Positions 16,710-25,877 of a stretch of 64,000 nucleotides of DNA are shown one piece after another. The notes under the pieces were generated by a model. That model was given only the letters and a program-made list of their open reading frames with translations. It was not told the origin of the DNA and searched no databases. How positions within the stretch are numbered: position 1 is the first letter of the stretch; every line of letters starts with the position of its first letter. The DNA is from Sphingomonas koreensis (lineage in GTDB: Bacteria; Pseudomonadota; Alphaproteobacteria; Sphingomonadales; Sphingomonadaceae): positions 1,054,001-1,118,000 of the forward strand of contig NZ_PGEN01000001.1 of assembly GCF_002797435.1 (NCBI RefSeq), in the 5' to 3' direction. The position numbers were made by a program, and so were the translations under genes.

Positions 16710-17851
16710 GCGACGCTTCGCAGAACGTCCGCCAGTTCACCGTCGGCATCGACGATGACGGCATCCGGCTCGATCGCTGGTTCAAGCGGCACCTGCCCGA
16801 TGCCAGCTTCAACATCGTCTCGCGCTGGGCGCGCACCGGCCAGCTCCGCGTCGATGGCGCGCGCGCCACACCCGGCGACCGCATCCAGGCCGGACAGGTG
16901 ATTCGCGTACCTCCGGCCGAACCCGTGCAGGCGGCCACGGCAAAGCCGAAAAAGGCCCGCCCCCAGCTCACGCCCGAACAGATGGAGTTCGCCGAATCGA
17001 TGGTCATCCATCGCGACGCGCAGGCGATGGTCATTAACAAGCCACCCGGCCTCGCGACACAGGGCGGCACGAAGACCCACGACCATGTCGATCAGCTGCT
17101 CGACGGCCTTTATTTCGACCTCGATACCCGGCCCAAGCTGGTCCATCGGCTCGACAAGGATACGTCGGGCGCGCTCGTCCTCGCCCGCACCGCTCGTGCC
17201 GCCGCCTATTTCTCCAAGAACTTTTCCGGGCGCACCGCGCGGAAAACCTATTGGGCGATCGTCATGGGCGTGCCGAGCATCGAGGACGGCTTCATCGACC
17301 TCCCGCTCGGCAAGCAGCCGGGCACCGGCGGCGAGAAGATGCAGGTGGACGAGGAAGAGGGCCAGCCCGCGCGCACCCGCTATCGCGTGATCGATCGCGC
17401 CGGCAACCGCGCCGCCTGGGTCGAGCTTCAGCCGCATACCGGGCGCACGCACCAGCTGCGTGTCCACATGGCCGCGATCGGCCATCCGATCGTCGGCGAC
17501 GGCAAGTACGGGCTAGCCGAGGCGTTCCTGTCGGGCAGCATCTCGCGCAAGATGCACCTTCATTCGCGGCGTATCCGCATCGATCATCCCGATGGCGGCA
17601 AGCTCGACGTGACGGCGGATCTGCCCACCCACTTCGCCGAAACGCTTACCCAATTGGGCTTCGACATCGAGCGCGGCGACAACATGCCGCCGGACGAGAG
17701 GGCGCCGATGTCCCGCGAGCAGGAAAAGGCGAAGGCCAAGGCGCACGCCAAAACCTATCGCAAGGAACGCCGCGGCGAACGGCGCGGCCGAGGGGAAAAG
17801 GCCGAGAAGTCCGGAAAACTAGCGAAGCCCGCAAAGCCGAAGAAGAAATGA
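16706..17851 (+). CDS. RluA-family 23S rRNA pseudouridine synthase (RluC/D-like)
   Basis: These enzymes isomerise uridines of 23S rRNA. The 381-residue protein starts at the ATGA overlap with crcB. An S4 RNA-binding domain covers about residues 15-75 (GIRLDRWFKRHL, RVDGARATPGDRIQ). The catalytic domain carries HRLDKDTSG with nucleophile Asp150, and later HTGRTHQLRVHMA. After about residue 320 there is a long Lys/Arg/Glu-rich disordered tail, longer than usual. The exact target U cannot be assigned. Confidence 0.9.
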   Translation: MSDASQNVRQFTVGIDDDGIRLDRWFKRHLPDASFNIVSRWARTGQLRVDGARATPGDRIQAGQVIRVPPAEPVQAATAKPKKARPQLTPEQMEFAESMVIHRDAQAMVINKPPGLATQGGTKTHDHVDQLLDGLYFDLDTRPKLVHRLDKDTSGALVLARTARAAAYFSKNFSGRTARKTYWAIVMGVPSIEDGFIDLPLGKQPGTGGEKMQVDEEEGQPARTRYRVIDRAGNRAAWVELQPHTGRTHQLRVHMAAIGHPIVGDGKYGLAEAFLSGSISRKMHLHSRRIRIDHPDGGKLDVTADLPTHFAETLTQLGFDIERGDNMPPDERAPMSREQEKAKAKAHAKTYRKERRGERRGRGEKAEKSGKLAKPAKPKKK

Positions 17852-18507
17852 ACCGCCTCGCCGTGTTCGACTGCGACGGCACGCTCGTCGATTCGCAAGC
17901 CAATATCTGCCGTGCGATGGAAGCATGCTTCGCCCAGCACCGGCTCGAACCGCCGGGCCGTGACTCGATCCGCCGCATCGTCGGCCTCAGCCTCGTCCCT
18001 GCCATCGCGGCGCTGCTGCCCGAGGCGGAGGCGCGCCAGCACGAACTGATGGCCGAGGACTATAAGCGCGCCTTCCATGCGATGCGCACCGACCGCGCGC
18101 TCGATCCCGAACCGCTGTTCGACGGTATCGTCGAGGCGATCGACGCACTCGACGAAGCCGGCTGGCTGCTCGGCGTCGCCACCGGCAAGTCCGATCGCGG
18201 CCTTGCGCTTATCCTCGAACACCATGGGCTCACCAGGCGATTCGTCACGCTCCAGACCGCCGATCGCCATCCTTCCAAGCCGCATCCCTCGATGCTGGAG
18301 CTGGCGATCGCCGAGGCGGGCGCCGCGCCGCACACCACCGCGATGATCGGCGACACCAGCTTCGACATCGCCATGGCGATCAACGCGGGAACGCATGCCG
18401 TGGGGGTTGCATGGGGCTATCACGAACCCCATGAATTGACGGCTGCCGGCGCGCACCGCGTCTCTGACACCGCGCGCGACCTTCCGGCGATGCTGGAGGC
18501 GTTATGA
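17848..18507 (+). CDS. HAD-family hydrolase, phosphoglycolate phosphatase-like
   Basis: The 219-residue protein starts in an ATGA overlap with the rluA gene. HAD motif I is FDCDGTLVDS (Asp8 nucleophile, Asp10), motif II is VATGKS, motif III is the Lys in HPSKPHPSM and motif IV is GDTSFDIAMA. The small helical cap fits the Gph/PGP subgroup. The substrate may be phosphoglycolate or another small phosphate ester, and the operon does not decide it. Confidence 0.88.
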   Translation: MNRLAVFDCDGTLVDSQANICRAMEACFAQHRLEPPGRDSIRRIVGLSLVPAIAALLPEAEARQHELMAEDYKRAFHAMRTDRALDPEPLFDGIVEAIDALDEAGWLLGVATGKSDRGLALILEHHGLTRRFVTLQTADRHPSKPHPSMLELAIAEAGAAPHTTAMIGDTSFDIAMAINAGTHAVGVAWGYHEPHELTAAGAHRVSDTARDLPAMLEAL

Positions 18508-18725
18508 CCGAGGATCCCGCCCGCAACCGCTATTTTGTGATGGTGATGACCCAGATCGTCGCCGTCGCCGGCGCGGTGTTCGGCCTCGTCATTCTGGGCA
18601 AGGCGGATTCGATGTGGATGCGCCTGCTCGGCGGCGCGATCCTGCTCGCCGGTCTCTACTGCATCGCGGTCGTCCCCCGCTTTCTGGCGCGTCGCTGGCG
18701 CACGCCACCTACCCCGGATCCGTAA
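18504..18725 (+). CDS. small two-helix membrane protein
   Basis: A 73-residue protein in ATGA overlap with the HAD gene, followed 3 bp later by the ATP12-like gene. Two hydrophobic stretches (about residues 11-31 and 37-57) are separated by KADSMWMR, and the tail is basic then Pro-rich (ARRWRTPPTPDP). It is common between HAD and ATP12 genes in related genomes as far as known, but has no known role. Tight coupling supports it being real. Confidence 0.72.
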   Translation: MTEDPARNRYFVMVMTQIVAVAGAVFGLVILGKADSMWMRLLGGAILLAGLYCIAVVPRFLARRWRTPPTPDP

Positions 18726-18728
18726 CTC

Positions 18729-19418
18729 ATGAAGCGTTTCTGGAAGGACGCCGACGCCGTAGCGGTGCCGGACGGTCACGACATCCATCTCGACGGCAAG
18801 CCTGTCCGCACGCCTGGCCGCGTGCCGTTGACGCTGCCCTCGCCCGCCTTGGCCAAGGCAGTGGCCGACGAATGGCGCAATGTCGGCGAGACGATCGATC
18901 CGCGCGCGATGCCGCTCACCGGCCTCAGCAACGCCGCGATCGATCGGATCGCGCCGGATACGGCCGCCTTCGCCGCGGGCTTGGCCAAGTACGGCGAGAG
19001 CGATCTGCTCTGCTATCGCGCCGATCATCCGCTCGAGCTTCAGCTGCGCCAGCAGGCGGCATGGGATCCGCTGCTCGACTGGGCGCGCACCCGCTATGGG
19101 ATCGATCCGGTCACCACCACCGGCGTGATGCACCGCGCCCAGTCGCCCGAGACGGTCGCAAAGCTCGCCGATGCGGTCGCTGCCCTCTCGCCCTTCCAAC
19201 TCGCCGCGCTCTCCCCCTTGGTCACCGTCACCGGATCGCTGATTGCCGCGCTCGCGCTGCTCGAAGGCGCGGCAACGCCCGAGGATATCTGGTCCGCCGC
19301 CAATCTCGATGAGGACTGGCAAGCCGAGCATTGGGGGGAGGACGATCTCGCCCGTAAGGCCCGCGCTACGCGGCGGGCCGATTTCGACGCGGGCGCACGC
19401 TTCCTGTCGCTGCTTTAG
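18729..19418 (+). CDS. ATP12-family F1-ATPase assembly chaperone
   Basis: ATP12 proteins assist assembly of the F1 alpha subunit; alphaproteobacteria carry homologues. The 229-residue protein starts MKRFWKDADAVAVPDGHDI. It has the family blocks LDGKPVRTPGRVPL, AVADEWRNVGETIDPRAMPLTGL, DLLCYRA, then WDPLLDWARTRYG and a conserved C-terminal ALSPLVTVTGSLIAALAL. It is the last gene of the crcB-rluA run. It is soluble, with no signal peptide. Confidence 0.9.
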   Translation: MKRFWKDADAVAVPDGHDIHLDGKPVRTPGRVPLTLPSPALAKAVADEWRNVGETIDPRAMPLTGLSNAAIDRIAPDTAAFAAGLAKYGESDLLCYRADHPLELQLRQQAAWDPLLDWARTRYGIDPVTTTGVMHRAQSPETVAKLADAVAALSPFQLAALSPLVTVTGSLIAALALLEGAATPEDIWSAANLDEDWQAEHWGEDDLARKARATRRADFDAGARFLSLL

Positions 19419-19428
19419 GGATCGGCTA

Positions 19429-19469
19429 CCCAGCCGTCACCCCAGCACAAGGCCAAGGTGACGGCTGGG
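19429..19469. terminator. convergent terminator hairpin
   Basis: A 13-bp perfect stem (CCCAGCCGTCACC / GGTGACGGCTGGG) with a 15-nt loop lies between genes converging at 19418 and 19475. Confidence 0.6.
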
Positions 19470-19474
19470 AGGGT

Positions 19475-20068
19475 TCAGACCGTTGGAGGGTCCACCGGCT
19501 CCACCACCGGCGCCACGACCACTGGCTTGGGCAGCATCCACGCGATCGCCGCGCCCGCCGCCAGCCACCCGGCGATCTCGCTGATCCACAGATAGACGAA
19601 ATAGCCCCAGGGGGCATGGTTGAAGATCGGCTGACCGAGCTGGGCATAGGTCGTGATCGCCAGCGCGAAGAGGCCGACGACCGTCAGCCGCCCGCCAAAG
19701 CTCCATCCCGCCGTCACCCGCGCCAATGCGAACGCCAGCAGGATCGAACAGACGATGCCCAGGATCAGCCCGCTGATCAGTGCGCTGGTATCCAGCGCCG
19801 CAAAGCCGCTGTTGTTGAACAGCACCATCGCCACCGGCCCTTGCCCGTAAAGCTGCGTTCCGGTCGGGGTGTCGGGCCAGGGAATCGGATAGGCTCCGGT
19901 GCCTGTCGCCGCCAGCTGCTGTGCCAGTGTCGCCTGGATCGTCGCGCTCGCGGCATCGCTGGTCTGGGTCAGCGCCAGATATTTGAGCGGCGTGCCCCAG
20001 AAGATGAAGCCTATGATCCACATGGCGATCCCGCCCAGCAGGCCGCCCAGTACAGCTCTCGGCATCAT
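19475..20068 (-). CDS. inner-membrane protein, unknown function
   Basis: The 197-residue protein starts at the MM pair preceded by AGGGGAG; a longer start would add MPDKGRR. Four hydrophobic segments are seen: about residues 4-26 (LGGLLGGIAMWIIGFIFWG), 94-116, 123-142 and 152-176. A periplasmic loop lies between the first two, and the tail is rich in Val and Pro. It lies 26 bp downstream of gmk on the same strand. No family was assigned. Confidence 0.68.
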   Translation of the reverse strand: MMPRAVLGGLLGGIAMWIIGFIFWGTPLKYLALTQTSDAASATIQATLAQQLAATGTGAYPIPWPDTPTGTQLYGQGPVAMVLFNNSGFAALDTSALISGLILGIVCSILLAFALARVTAGWSFGGRLTVVGLFALAITTYAQLGQPIFNHAPWGYFVYLWISEIAGWLAAGAAIAWMLPKPVVVAPVVEPVDPPTV

Positions 20069-20094
20069 GCGTCTCCCCTTGTCAGGCAAGAAGG

Positions 20095-20769
20095 TTAGCG
20101 CGTCGTCAGCCCCATGGCGACCGCTTCTTCCTGCCGCTCGCGGATGAAGCCGATCAACCCGGGCTTGCGCGAGCGTTTCTCGCGTTCGGCCTGAAGGATC
20201 GTGTGGACCTTCTCGAAACAGGCATTCAGGTCGTCATTGACCACGACATAGTCATAGCCGTCCCAGTGGGAGAGTTCGCGCTCGGCGCGCTTCATCCGAT
20301 ACTGGATCACTTCCTCGCTGTCTGTGTTGCGGTCGCGCAGCCGCTTCTCAAGCTCGGTGAGCGAAGGCGGCACGATGAACACGCGCACGACGTCGCCGCC
20401 TTCGAGCTGGAACAGTTGCTGTGCGCCCTGCCAATCGACATCGAACAGCACATCCTGGCCCTCGGCCAGCATCTTCTTCACCGGCGCGCGCGGCGTGCCG
20501 TAGCGATAGTTGAAGACGTGCGCCCATTCGAGGAATTCATGGTTCGCCGCGCGCGCCTTGAATTCTTCGGTGCTCACGAAATGATATTCTCGGCCGTCCT
20601 GCTCGCCCTCGCGCATGGGACGCGTGGTGGCGGAGACGGAGACGCCCATGCCGGGTTCGACCTCCAGCAGCTTGCGCGCGATGGTCGATTTCCCCGCGCC
20701 GGAGGGCGAGGAGAGGACGAACAATACGCCCCTGCGGTCAAATTCAAACTTGGAATCGCGATGCGCCAT
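20095..20769 (-). CDS. gmk: guanylate kinase
   Basis: Gmk phosphorylates GMP to GDP with ATP and is essential in nucleotide metabolism. The P-loop is SSPSGAGKS at about residues 20-28. GMP-site marks are SATTRPMREGEQDGREYHF, EWAHVFNYRYGTPRAPV and DVLFDVDWQGAQQL, followed by a lid with LRDRNTDSEE. The start at MAHRDSK gives 224 residues. A start seven codons earlier (20790) is possible, but neither has a strong ribosome site. Both starts lie inside a long inverted repeat. Confidence 0.94.
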   Translation of the reverse strand: MAHRDSKFEFDRRGVLFVLSSPSGAGKSTIARKLLEVEPGMGVSVSATTRPMREGEQDGREYHFVSTEEFKARAANHEFLEWAHVFNYRYGTPRAPVKKMLAEGQDVLFDVDWQGAQQLFQLEGGDVVRVFIVPPSLTELEKRLRDRNTDSEEVIQYRMKRAERELSHWDGYDYVVVNDDLNACFEKVHTILQAEREKRSRKPGLIGFIRERQEEAVAMGLTTR

Positions 20770-20797
20770 GCGCGCCTTTGGCGCGGGCATGGCGCAT
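20761..20797 (-). repeat. long inverted repeat spanning the gmk start
   Basis: The arms (16 nt and 18 nt) pair except for a 2-nt bulge, around a 3-nt loop. Both candidate gmk start codons lie within it, so the mRNA start region could fold into a strong hairpin that limits initiation. Confidence 0.5.
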
Positions 20798-20813
20798 GCG
20801 TCAAGCGGCGGCG

Positions 20814-21011
20814 TTACTTCCCACGCCCCGCCTTGTGCCGGTCATAGGCCTTCTTGGCGACATAGGCACCGCCCAGAGCCAGGCCGAGCGGTCCCATCCG
20901 CTTCAGCGCGCCCGCCGCAAGGAAGCCGATCGCGGCCCCCTTTGCGCCGCCGCTGCCGTCGCGCCGGTCGATCTCACGCCCCACCAGCGCACCGATAACC
21001 CGTCCGATCAT
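20814..21011 (-). CDS. small glycine-rich membrane-associated protein
   Basis: A 65-residue protein preceded by AGGAG. It has alternating glycine-zipper-like hydrophobic runs (AAIGFLAAGALKRM, GPLGLALGGAYVAKKAY) and a basic tail (DRHKAGRGK). It may form one or two membrane helices. It lies between fumC and gmk on the same strand. Its function is unknown. Confidence 0.65.
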   Translation of the reverse strand: MIGRVIGALVGREIDRRDGSGGAKGAAIGFLAAGALKRMGPLGLALGGAYVAKKAYDRHKAGRGK

Positions 21012-21099
21012 ATTGGCTCCTCTTGCCTAGGTCCGATCCTTCAACGGCAGGTTGTCGCGGCGGTTCCATGAACGGCGGGTGACTCCTGGGGTCCGGCCC

Positions 21100-22491
21100 C
21101 TAGCGCCCCACCATCGTCTCGGGCCGCACCAGCCGGTCGAACGTCGCCTCGTCGACCAGCCCCAGCTTCAACCCAGCCTCGCGCAGGGTCAGCCCTTCGG
21201 CATGCGCGACCTTGGCGATCTTGGCGGCGTTGTCGTAACCGATCTCAGGCGCCAGCGCGGTGACGAGCATCAGCGAACGCCCGACCAGATCGGCGATCTG
21301 CCGCTCATTCGCCTCGATCCCGTCGACACAGCGTTCGGCAAAGCTCGTCATCCCCACGGACAGCAGATGGATCGATCGCAGCACGTTCGCACCGATCAGC
21401 GGCATGAACACGTTGAGCTCGAAATGCCCCTGCATCCCGCCGACGGTGACCGCCTGGTTGTTCCCGATCACCTGCGCGGCGACCATCGTCAGCGACTCGG
21501 CCTGGGTCGGGTTTACCTTGCCCGGCATGATCGAGCTGCCAGGCTCGTTCGCGGGCAGCGACAGCTCGCCCAGCCCCGAGCGCGGCCCCGACCCCAGGAA
21601 GCGGATATCATTGGCGATCTTGTTGAGCGCAACCGCGAGGGTGTTGAGCGCGCCCGAGAAGAAGACGAGCCCGTCCTTAGCCGCCAACTGCTCGAACTTG
21701 TTCGGCGCGTTCTGGAATTCCGTCCCGGTGATATCGCTGATCGCCGCCGTCATGTCCTCGGCCCAGCCCTCGGGCGCGTTGAGCCCGGTGCCCACTGCGG
21801 TGCCGCCGATCGCGAGCTTGCGGATACTACCGTTGAGCGCACCCTCGATCCGCGCGCGGCAGCTCACCAGCTGCGCAGCATAGCCCGAGAATTCCTGCCC
21901 AAGCGTCAGCGGGGTCGCGTCCTGGGTGTGGGTACGGCCGATCTTGACGATATGGTCCCAGGCTTCTGCCTTGGCGGCGAGCGAAGCGGTCAATTGCCCC
22001 AACGCCGGCAGCAGCGCGTCGCGCGTCGCCAGCACCGTCGCGACGTGCAGCGCGGTGGGGAAGCTGTCGTTGGACGACTGGCTCATATTGACATGATCGT
22101 TGGGGTGGACCGGCGTCTTGCCGCCGCGCGTCCCCGCCAACTTCTCGTTGGCAAAGCCGGCGATCACCTCGTTCACGTTCATGTTGGTCTGGGTGCCCGA
22201 TCCGGTCTGCCAGATCACCAGTGGAAACTGATCGTCGAGCTCCCCCGACACGATCGCCTGCGCCGCGTCTTCGATCGCCGCGACGATCTCGGGCTTCAGG
22301 CCATGCTTCGCGTTCACCCGCGCCGCTGCCTGCTTCACGATCGCCTGGGCGCGAACGATGCCGATCGGCATCCGCTCTGTCAGCCCGAACGGGAAATTCT
22401 CGATGCTTCGCTGCGTCTGCGCCCCCCAATAGGCGTCCGCGGGTACCTCGATCGCGCCAATCGAATCGGTTTCGGTGCGGGTCTGGGTCAC
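21100..22491 (-). CDS. fumC: class II fumarate hydratase
   Basis: FumC interconverts fumarate and malate in the TCA cycle and is the iron-independent, oxidant-resistant form. The 463-residue protein has [22 protein letters not shown] and the mobile signature loop [13 protein letters not shown], with the catalytic Ser in it. Length and motifs match the class II fumarase/aspartase family, and the GKVNP loop context favours fumarase over aspartase. No signal peptide is present. The ribosome site is modest (GGAGGCGATG). Confidence 0.94.
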   Translation of the reverse strand: MTQTRTETDSIGAIEVPADAYWGAQTQRSIENFPFGLTERMPIGIVRAQAIVKQAAARVNAKHGLKPEIVAAIEDAAQAIVSGELDDQFPLVIWQTGSGTQTNMNVNEVIAGFANEKLAGTRGGKTPVHPNDHVNMSQSSNDSFPTALHVATVLATRDALLPALGQLTASLAAKAEAWDHIVKIGRTHTQDATPLTLGQEFSGYAAQLVSCRARIEGALNGSIRKLAIGGTAVGTGLNAPEGWAEDMTAAISDITGTEFQNAPNKFEQLAAKDGLVFFSGALNTLAVALNKIANDIRFLGSGPRSGLGELSLPANEPGSSIMPGKVNPTQAESLTMVAAQVIGNNQAVTVGGMQGHFELNVFMPLIGANVLRSIHLLSVGMTSFAERCVDGIEANERQIADLVGRSLMLVTALAPEIGYDNAAKIAKVAHAEGLTLREAGLKLGLVDEATFDRLVRPETMVGR

Positions 22492-22548
22492 ATCGCCTCC
22501 ATCTGTGGTCGCCGCCGATCTAGGGAGAAACCGCGCGTCGGCAAGCGC

Positions 22549-23448
22549 TCAGTCGACCACCTCGGCGCGCAGCAACGCGGTCATCCAGTCCATGAACACG
22601 CGCAACCGTGCGGGAACATGGTGCCGGTCGGGATGAAGCAGCGTCACCGGCAGAGGCGCAGCGACATGGCCAGGCATCACTTCCGCGAGTTCGCCCGCCG
22701 CGAGATATGCGCGGACATCATAGGCCGGAATCTGGATCAGCCCGAGACCAGCAAGACAACAGGCGATCTGCGCCTCCGCACTGTTCACCGTCACGCGACC
22801 GGGGATTGCCAGCCGGCGCAATGTCCCCCCTTCCTCCCACTCCCAGTCCTCGACCCGCCCCGTCGTCGGCGAGGCGAACAGCACCCCCTGATGTCCGGTG
22901 AGATCGGCAGGCGATTGCGGGGTTCCGAAGCGGGCGAGATAGGCCGGGCTGGCGACATTGATGAAGCGCAGTTCGCCGACCCGCCGCGCCACCATCGCTG
23001 AATCCGCCAACGGGCCGACCCGCAATGCGCAATCGACATTGTCCTCGACCAGGTTGACCGCGCGGTCGGTCACGCCGAGCACGAGATCGATCCCCGGATA
23101 GCGGTCGAGGAAGTGCGGCAGCGCCGGTGCGACGATCAGGCGCCCCAGCCTGCCCGGCACATCGACCGTCAACCGGCCATGCGGGCTGTCCTGCGGACGG
23201 AACAGCCCCTCCATCGCCTCCATTTCGGCGACCAGGCGGGTGCAATGCGCATGGAAAATGCGTCCCTCCTGCGTCATCCGGACATTGCGCGTCGTGCGGT
23301 GGAGCAGCCGCGCGCCCACCCGCGCCTCCAGCTCGCGGACCGCGGCGGAAACCGACGAACGCGGCATGCCGAGCGTGTCGGCTGCGCGCGTGAAGCTCGC
23401 GCTTTCAGCCACGCGCAGGAACACGCGGAAGAGCGTCACCTGATCCAT
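22549..23448 (-). CDS. LysR-family transcriptional regulator
   Basis: The 299-residue protein has an N-terminal winged HTH (residues 1-60: FLRVAESASFTRAADTLGMPRSSVSAAV, ELEARVGARLLHRTTR). A substrate-binding domain starts at about residue 90 (LTVDVPGRLGRLIVAPALPHFL). It is divergent from the SDR gene at 23580, the usual arrangement for a LysR regulator and its target. A candidate operator lies between them. The inducer is unknown. Its subgroup resembles regulators of small-molecule and aromatic metabolism. Confidence 0.92.
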   Translation of the reverse strand: MDQVTLFRVFLRVAESASFTRAADTLGMPRSSVSAAVRELEARVGARLLHRTTRNVRMTQEGRIFHAHCTRLVAEMEAMEGLFRPQDSPHGRLTVDVPGRLGRLIVAPALPHFLDRYPGIDLVLGVTDRAVNLVEDNVDCALRVGPLADSAMVARRVGELRFINVASPAYLARFGTPQSPADLTGHQGVLFASPTTGRVEDWEWEEGGTLRRLAIPGRVTVNSAEAQIACCLAGLGLIQIPAYDVRAYLAAGELAEVMPGHVAAPLPVTLLHPDRHHVPARLRVFMDWMTALLRAEVVD

Positions 23449-23478
23449 GGCTGCAGATTATCCAGAAATCACGACATG

Positions 23479-23492
23479 TCATTCCAGAATGA
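23479..23492. promoter_or_regulatory. candidate LysR operator between divergent genes
   Basis: TCATTC-CA-GAATGA is a 6-bp inverted repeat with a 2-bp centre. It lies 31 bp from the LysR start and 87 bp from the SDR start, a plausible autoregulatory and target site. This is inference from position and symmetry only. Confidence 0.4.
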
Positions 23493-23579
23493 TCGTCTTT
23501 TTACGAACAGTTACCTGCGCGAGGTTGAGCACTCACCGCACGCCGCACCGGCGTCGCGGAACTATCGGGAGACGAACGC

Positions 23580-24353
23580 ATGGCCGATCACGGTATCAGC
23601 GGAAAGACGGTCCTCATCGCGGGCGGCGCGAAGAATCTGGGCGGGCTGATCGCCCGCGATCTCGCCGCACACGGAGCGAAGGCGGTGGCGATCCACTACA
23701 ACAGCGCTGCGACCGCCGACGCGGCGGCCGAGACCGTCGCGGCGATTCGCGCGGCGGGAGCCGAAGCGATCGCCATTCAGGCCGATCTCACCAGCGCGGG
23801 CGCAATGGAGAAGCTCTTCGCTCACACGGTCAACGCGATCGGCCGGCCCGACATCGCGATCAACACGGTCGGCAAGGTGCTCAAGAAGCCGATCGTCGAG
23901 ATCGGCGAGGCCGAATATGACGCGATGAGCGCGGTCAACGCCAAGGCCGCTTTCTTCTTCCTCAAGGAAGCGGGCCGACATGTCGCAGACAATGGCAAGG
24001 TGTGCACCCTGGTAACTTCGCTGCTCGGCGCCTACACCCCCTTCTATGCCAGCTATGCGGGCACCAAGGCGCCGGTCGAGCACTTCACGCGCGCCGCATC
24101 CAAGGAATTCGGCGAGCGCGGCATTTCGGTGACGGCGATAGGGCCGGGTCCGATGGACACGCCCTTCTTCTATCCCGCCGAAGGACCTGAGGCGGTGGCC
24201 TATCACAAGACGGCGGCGGCGCTGTCACCCTTCACGCCGACCGGCCTCACACATATCGAGGATATCGTGCCGTGGATCCGGTTCCTGGTCAGCGACGGCT
24301 GGTGGATGACCGGGCAGACCATCCTGGTCAATGGCGGCTACACCACCAAGTGA
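23580..24353 (+). CDS. short-chain dehydrogenase/reductase
   Basis: The 257-residue classical SDR has a nucleotide site in variant form (IAGGAKNLGGLIARDL), a catalytic serine region LVTSLLGAYTPF and YxxxK as YAGTK. The C-terminus, with GGYTTK and QTILVNGG, fits the FabG-like group. Cofactor preference cannot be fixed. It is preceded by GGGAGA, about 10 nt before the ATG. The divergent LysR gene probably controls it. The substrate is unknown. Confidence 0.9.
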   Translation: MADHGISGKTVLIAGGAKNLGGLIARDLAAHGAKAVAIHYNSAATADAAAETVAAIRAAGAEAIAIQADLTSAGAMEKLFAHTVNAIGRPDIAINTVGKVLKKPIVEIGEAEYDAMSAVNAKAAFFFLKEAGRHVADNGKVCTLVTSLLGAYTPFYASYAGTKAPVEHFTRAASKEFGERGISVTAIGPGPMDTPFFYPAEGPEAVAYHKTAAALSPFTPTGLTHIEDIVPWIRFLVSDGWWMTGQTILVNGGYTTK

Positions 24354-24383
24354 CGCGTCAGGGCTGGCGCCGCGCGCGCCAGC

Positions 24384-24869
24384 CTATTTCTTGCGCTTGA
24401 AGTCCACCGCGACGACGTTCGATCCATCCTCGACCGGGGTCGCCAAGGGCGGGCCGTCATTCTCGGCCTCGTCATGCGGCTCGGGACCGTCGGGGTCCTC
24501 GGCCGCCTGGAAACGCAGCTCGAAATTGACGGCGGGATCGTGGAATCCGGTGATCGCCGCAAACGGAATCACCAGCATCGACGGGATCTGGTTGAAGCTC
24601 AGACCGACCGAGAATCGCTCGTCATCGACCTTCAGGTCCCAGAATCGGTGCTGCAGCACGATCGTCATCTCGTCCGGGAACCGCTCGAGCAGCCGGTCGG
24701 GGATATCGACGCCCGGGGCACGGGTCTTGAAGGTGATGTAGAAATGGTGCGTCCCGGGCAGTGCGCCCGTGGCCGCGACCTGATCGAGCACGCGGCCGAC
24801 CACTGCGCGCAGGGCCTCCTGCACGATCTCGTCATAGGGAATCAGGCTGTCGGGCACGTTACCGGTCAT
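24384..24869 (-). CDS. sspB: SspB family ClpXP adaptor
   Basis: SspB delivers ssrA-tagged proteins to ClpXP. The 161-residue protein starts at MTGNVPDSLIPYDEIVQEAL, where alphaproteobacterial SspB homology begins; the 28 residues upstream in frame are not family-like. The core TGALPGTHHFYITFKTRAPGVDIP and RFWDLKVDDERFSVGLSFNQIP matches the family. The acidic linker and C-terminal VVAVDFKRKK fit the ClpX-docking tail (XB motif). The gene is isolated and converges on the SDR gene. Confidence 0.88.
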   Translation of the reverse strand: MTGNVPDSLIPYDEIVQEALRAVVGRVLDQVAATGALPGTHHFYITFKTRAPGVDIPDRLLERFPDEMTIVLQHRFWDLKVDDERFSVGLSFNQIPSMLVIPFAAITGFHDPAVNFELRFQAAEDPDGPEPHDEAENDGPPLATPVEDGSNVVAVDFKRKK

Positions 24870-25005
24870 GGGTCCATTGCCTACAGGCCTCGCCGCACCG
24901 GTCAAGATGGCCTGCTGGCCAAGAACGGTTAGACGAAGATCAATTGGGGGCATGGCATAGCTCCGCCATCATTGCATGGCGATGGGACGGCGCTATGGAG
25001 CGGCC

Positions 25006-25593
25006 ATGCGCACCGCGACGATCAGCCGAAAGACCAGCGAGACCGCGGTCGATGTGACCGTGAACCTCGACGGCACCGGCAGCTATGCGATCTCCACCGG
25101 GATCGGTTTCTTCGACCACATGCTCGAGCAGCTCTCACGCCACTCGCTGATCGATCTCGAGGTGAAGACGGTGGGCGATTTGCATATCGACCAGCACCAT
25201 ACGGTCGAGGATACCGGGCTCGCGATCGGCGAAGCGGTGGCCAAGGCGCTGGGCGACAAGCGCGGCATCCGCCGCTACGCCGACGCCCTCTCGCCCATGG
25301 ACGAAACGCTGACCCGCGTCGCGATCGACATTTCGGGCCGTCCCTATCTCGTCTGGAAGACGCAGTTCAGCCAGAAGCGGCTCGGCGAGATGGATACCGA
25401 GATGTTCGAGCACTGGTTCCACAGCTTCGCGCAGACCGCGGGCGTGACGCTGCACATCGAGACACTCTACGGCACCAACAACCATCATATCGCCGAAGCC
25501 GCGTTCAAGGGCCTCGCCCGCGCGCTGCGCCAGGCGGTGGAAATCGACCCCCGCAAGGCGGACGCGATTCCCTCAACCAAGGGCACGCTCTGA
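25006..25593 (+). CDS. hisB: imidazoleglycerol-phosphate dehydratase
   Basis: HisB dehydrates imidazoleglycerol phosphate, histidine step 6. The start used is [10 protein letters not shown], with GGAG 5 nt upstream, giving 195 residues, normal for the single-domain form. Metal-site histidines appear in the two repeats: [22 protein letters not shown], then HWFHSFAQ and [10 protein letters not shown]. It heads the his run and overlaps yciI by TGATG. No attenuator or leader peptide was seen upstream. Confidence 0.95.
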   Translation: MRTATISRKTSETAVDVTVNLDGTGSYAISTGIGFFDHMLEQLSRHSLIDLEVKTVGDLHIDQHHTVEDTGLAIGEAVAKALGDKRGIRRYADALSPMDETLTRVAIDISGRPYLVWKTQFSQKRLGEMDTEMFEHWFHSFAQTAGVTLHIETLYGTNNHHIAEAAFKGLARALRQAVEIDPRKADAIPSTKGTL

Positions 25594-25877
25594 TGATCGC
25601 GGTGCTGCTGAGCTACAGGGTGCCGATCGAGACGATCGATGCGCTCCGCCCCGCGCATGTCGATTGGCTGAAACAGGGGCTTGCAGATGGCCGCCTCCTG
25701 CTCGCCGGGCGCAAGGTGCCGGTGACCGGCGGCATGCTGCTGGTGCGGGGCACGCTCGACGATGTGAAGACGTGGTGCGCCACCGATCCCTTCGCGACCG
25801 AGGGCGCGGCCGACTATGAATTCATCGAGGTTGCTCCCTCGATCCTGGCGCCGGGGCTGGAGGCGCTCGGCCAGTGA
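25593..25877 (+). CDS. YciI family protein
   Basis: This 94-residue single-domain protein of the YciI/ferredoxin-like fold has HVDWLKQGLADGRLLLAGRK and GGMLLVRGTLDDVK. The family pairs a conserved His and Asp (HxDW here, usually H/D) and has poorly known roles. It lies inside the his run, overlapping hisB and hisH by a few bases, so it is certainly co-translated. A role linked to histidine synthesis is only inferred from position. Confidence 0.85.
   Translation: MIAVLLSYRVPIETIDALRPAHVDWLKQGLADGRLLLAGRKVPVTGGMLLVRGTLDDVKTWCATDPFATEGAADYEFIEVAPSILAPGLEALGQ

Noticed and set aside
21052..23001. A 649-residue plus-strand frame opposite fumC and the LysR gene
   Set aside because: It spans two opposite-strand genes with clear families; its sequence is Arg-rich shadow.
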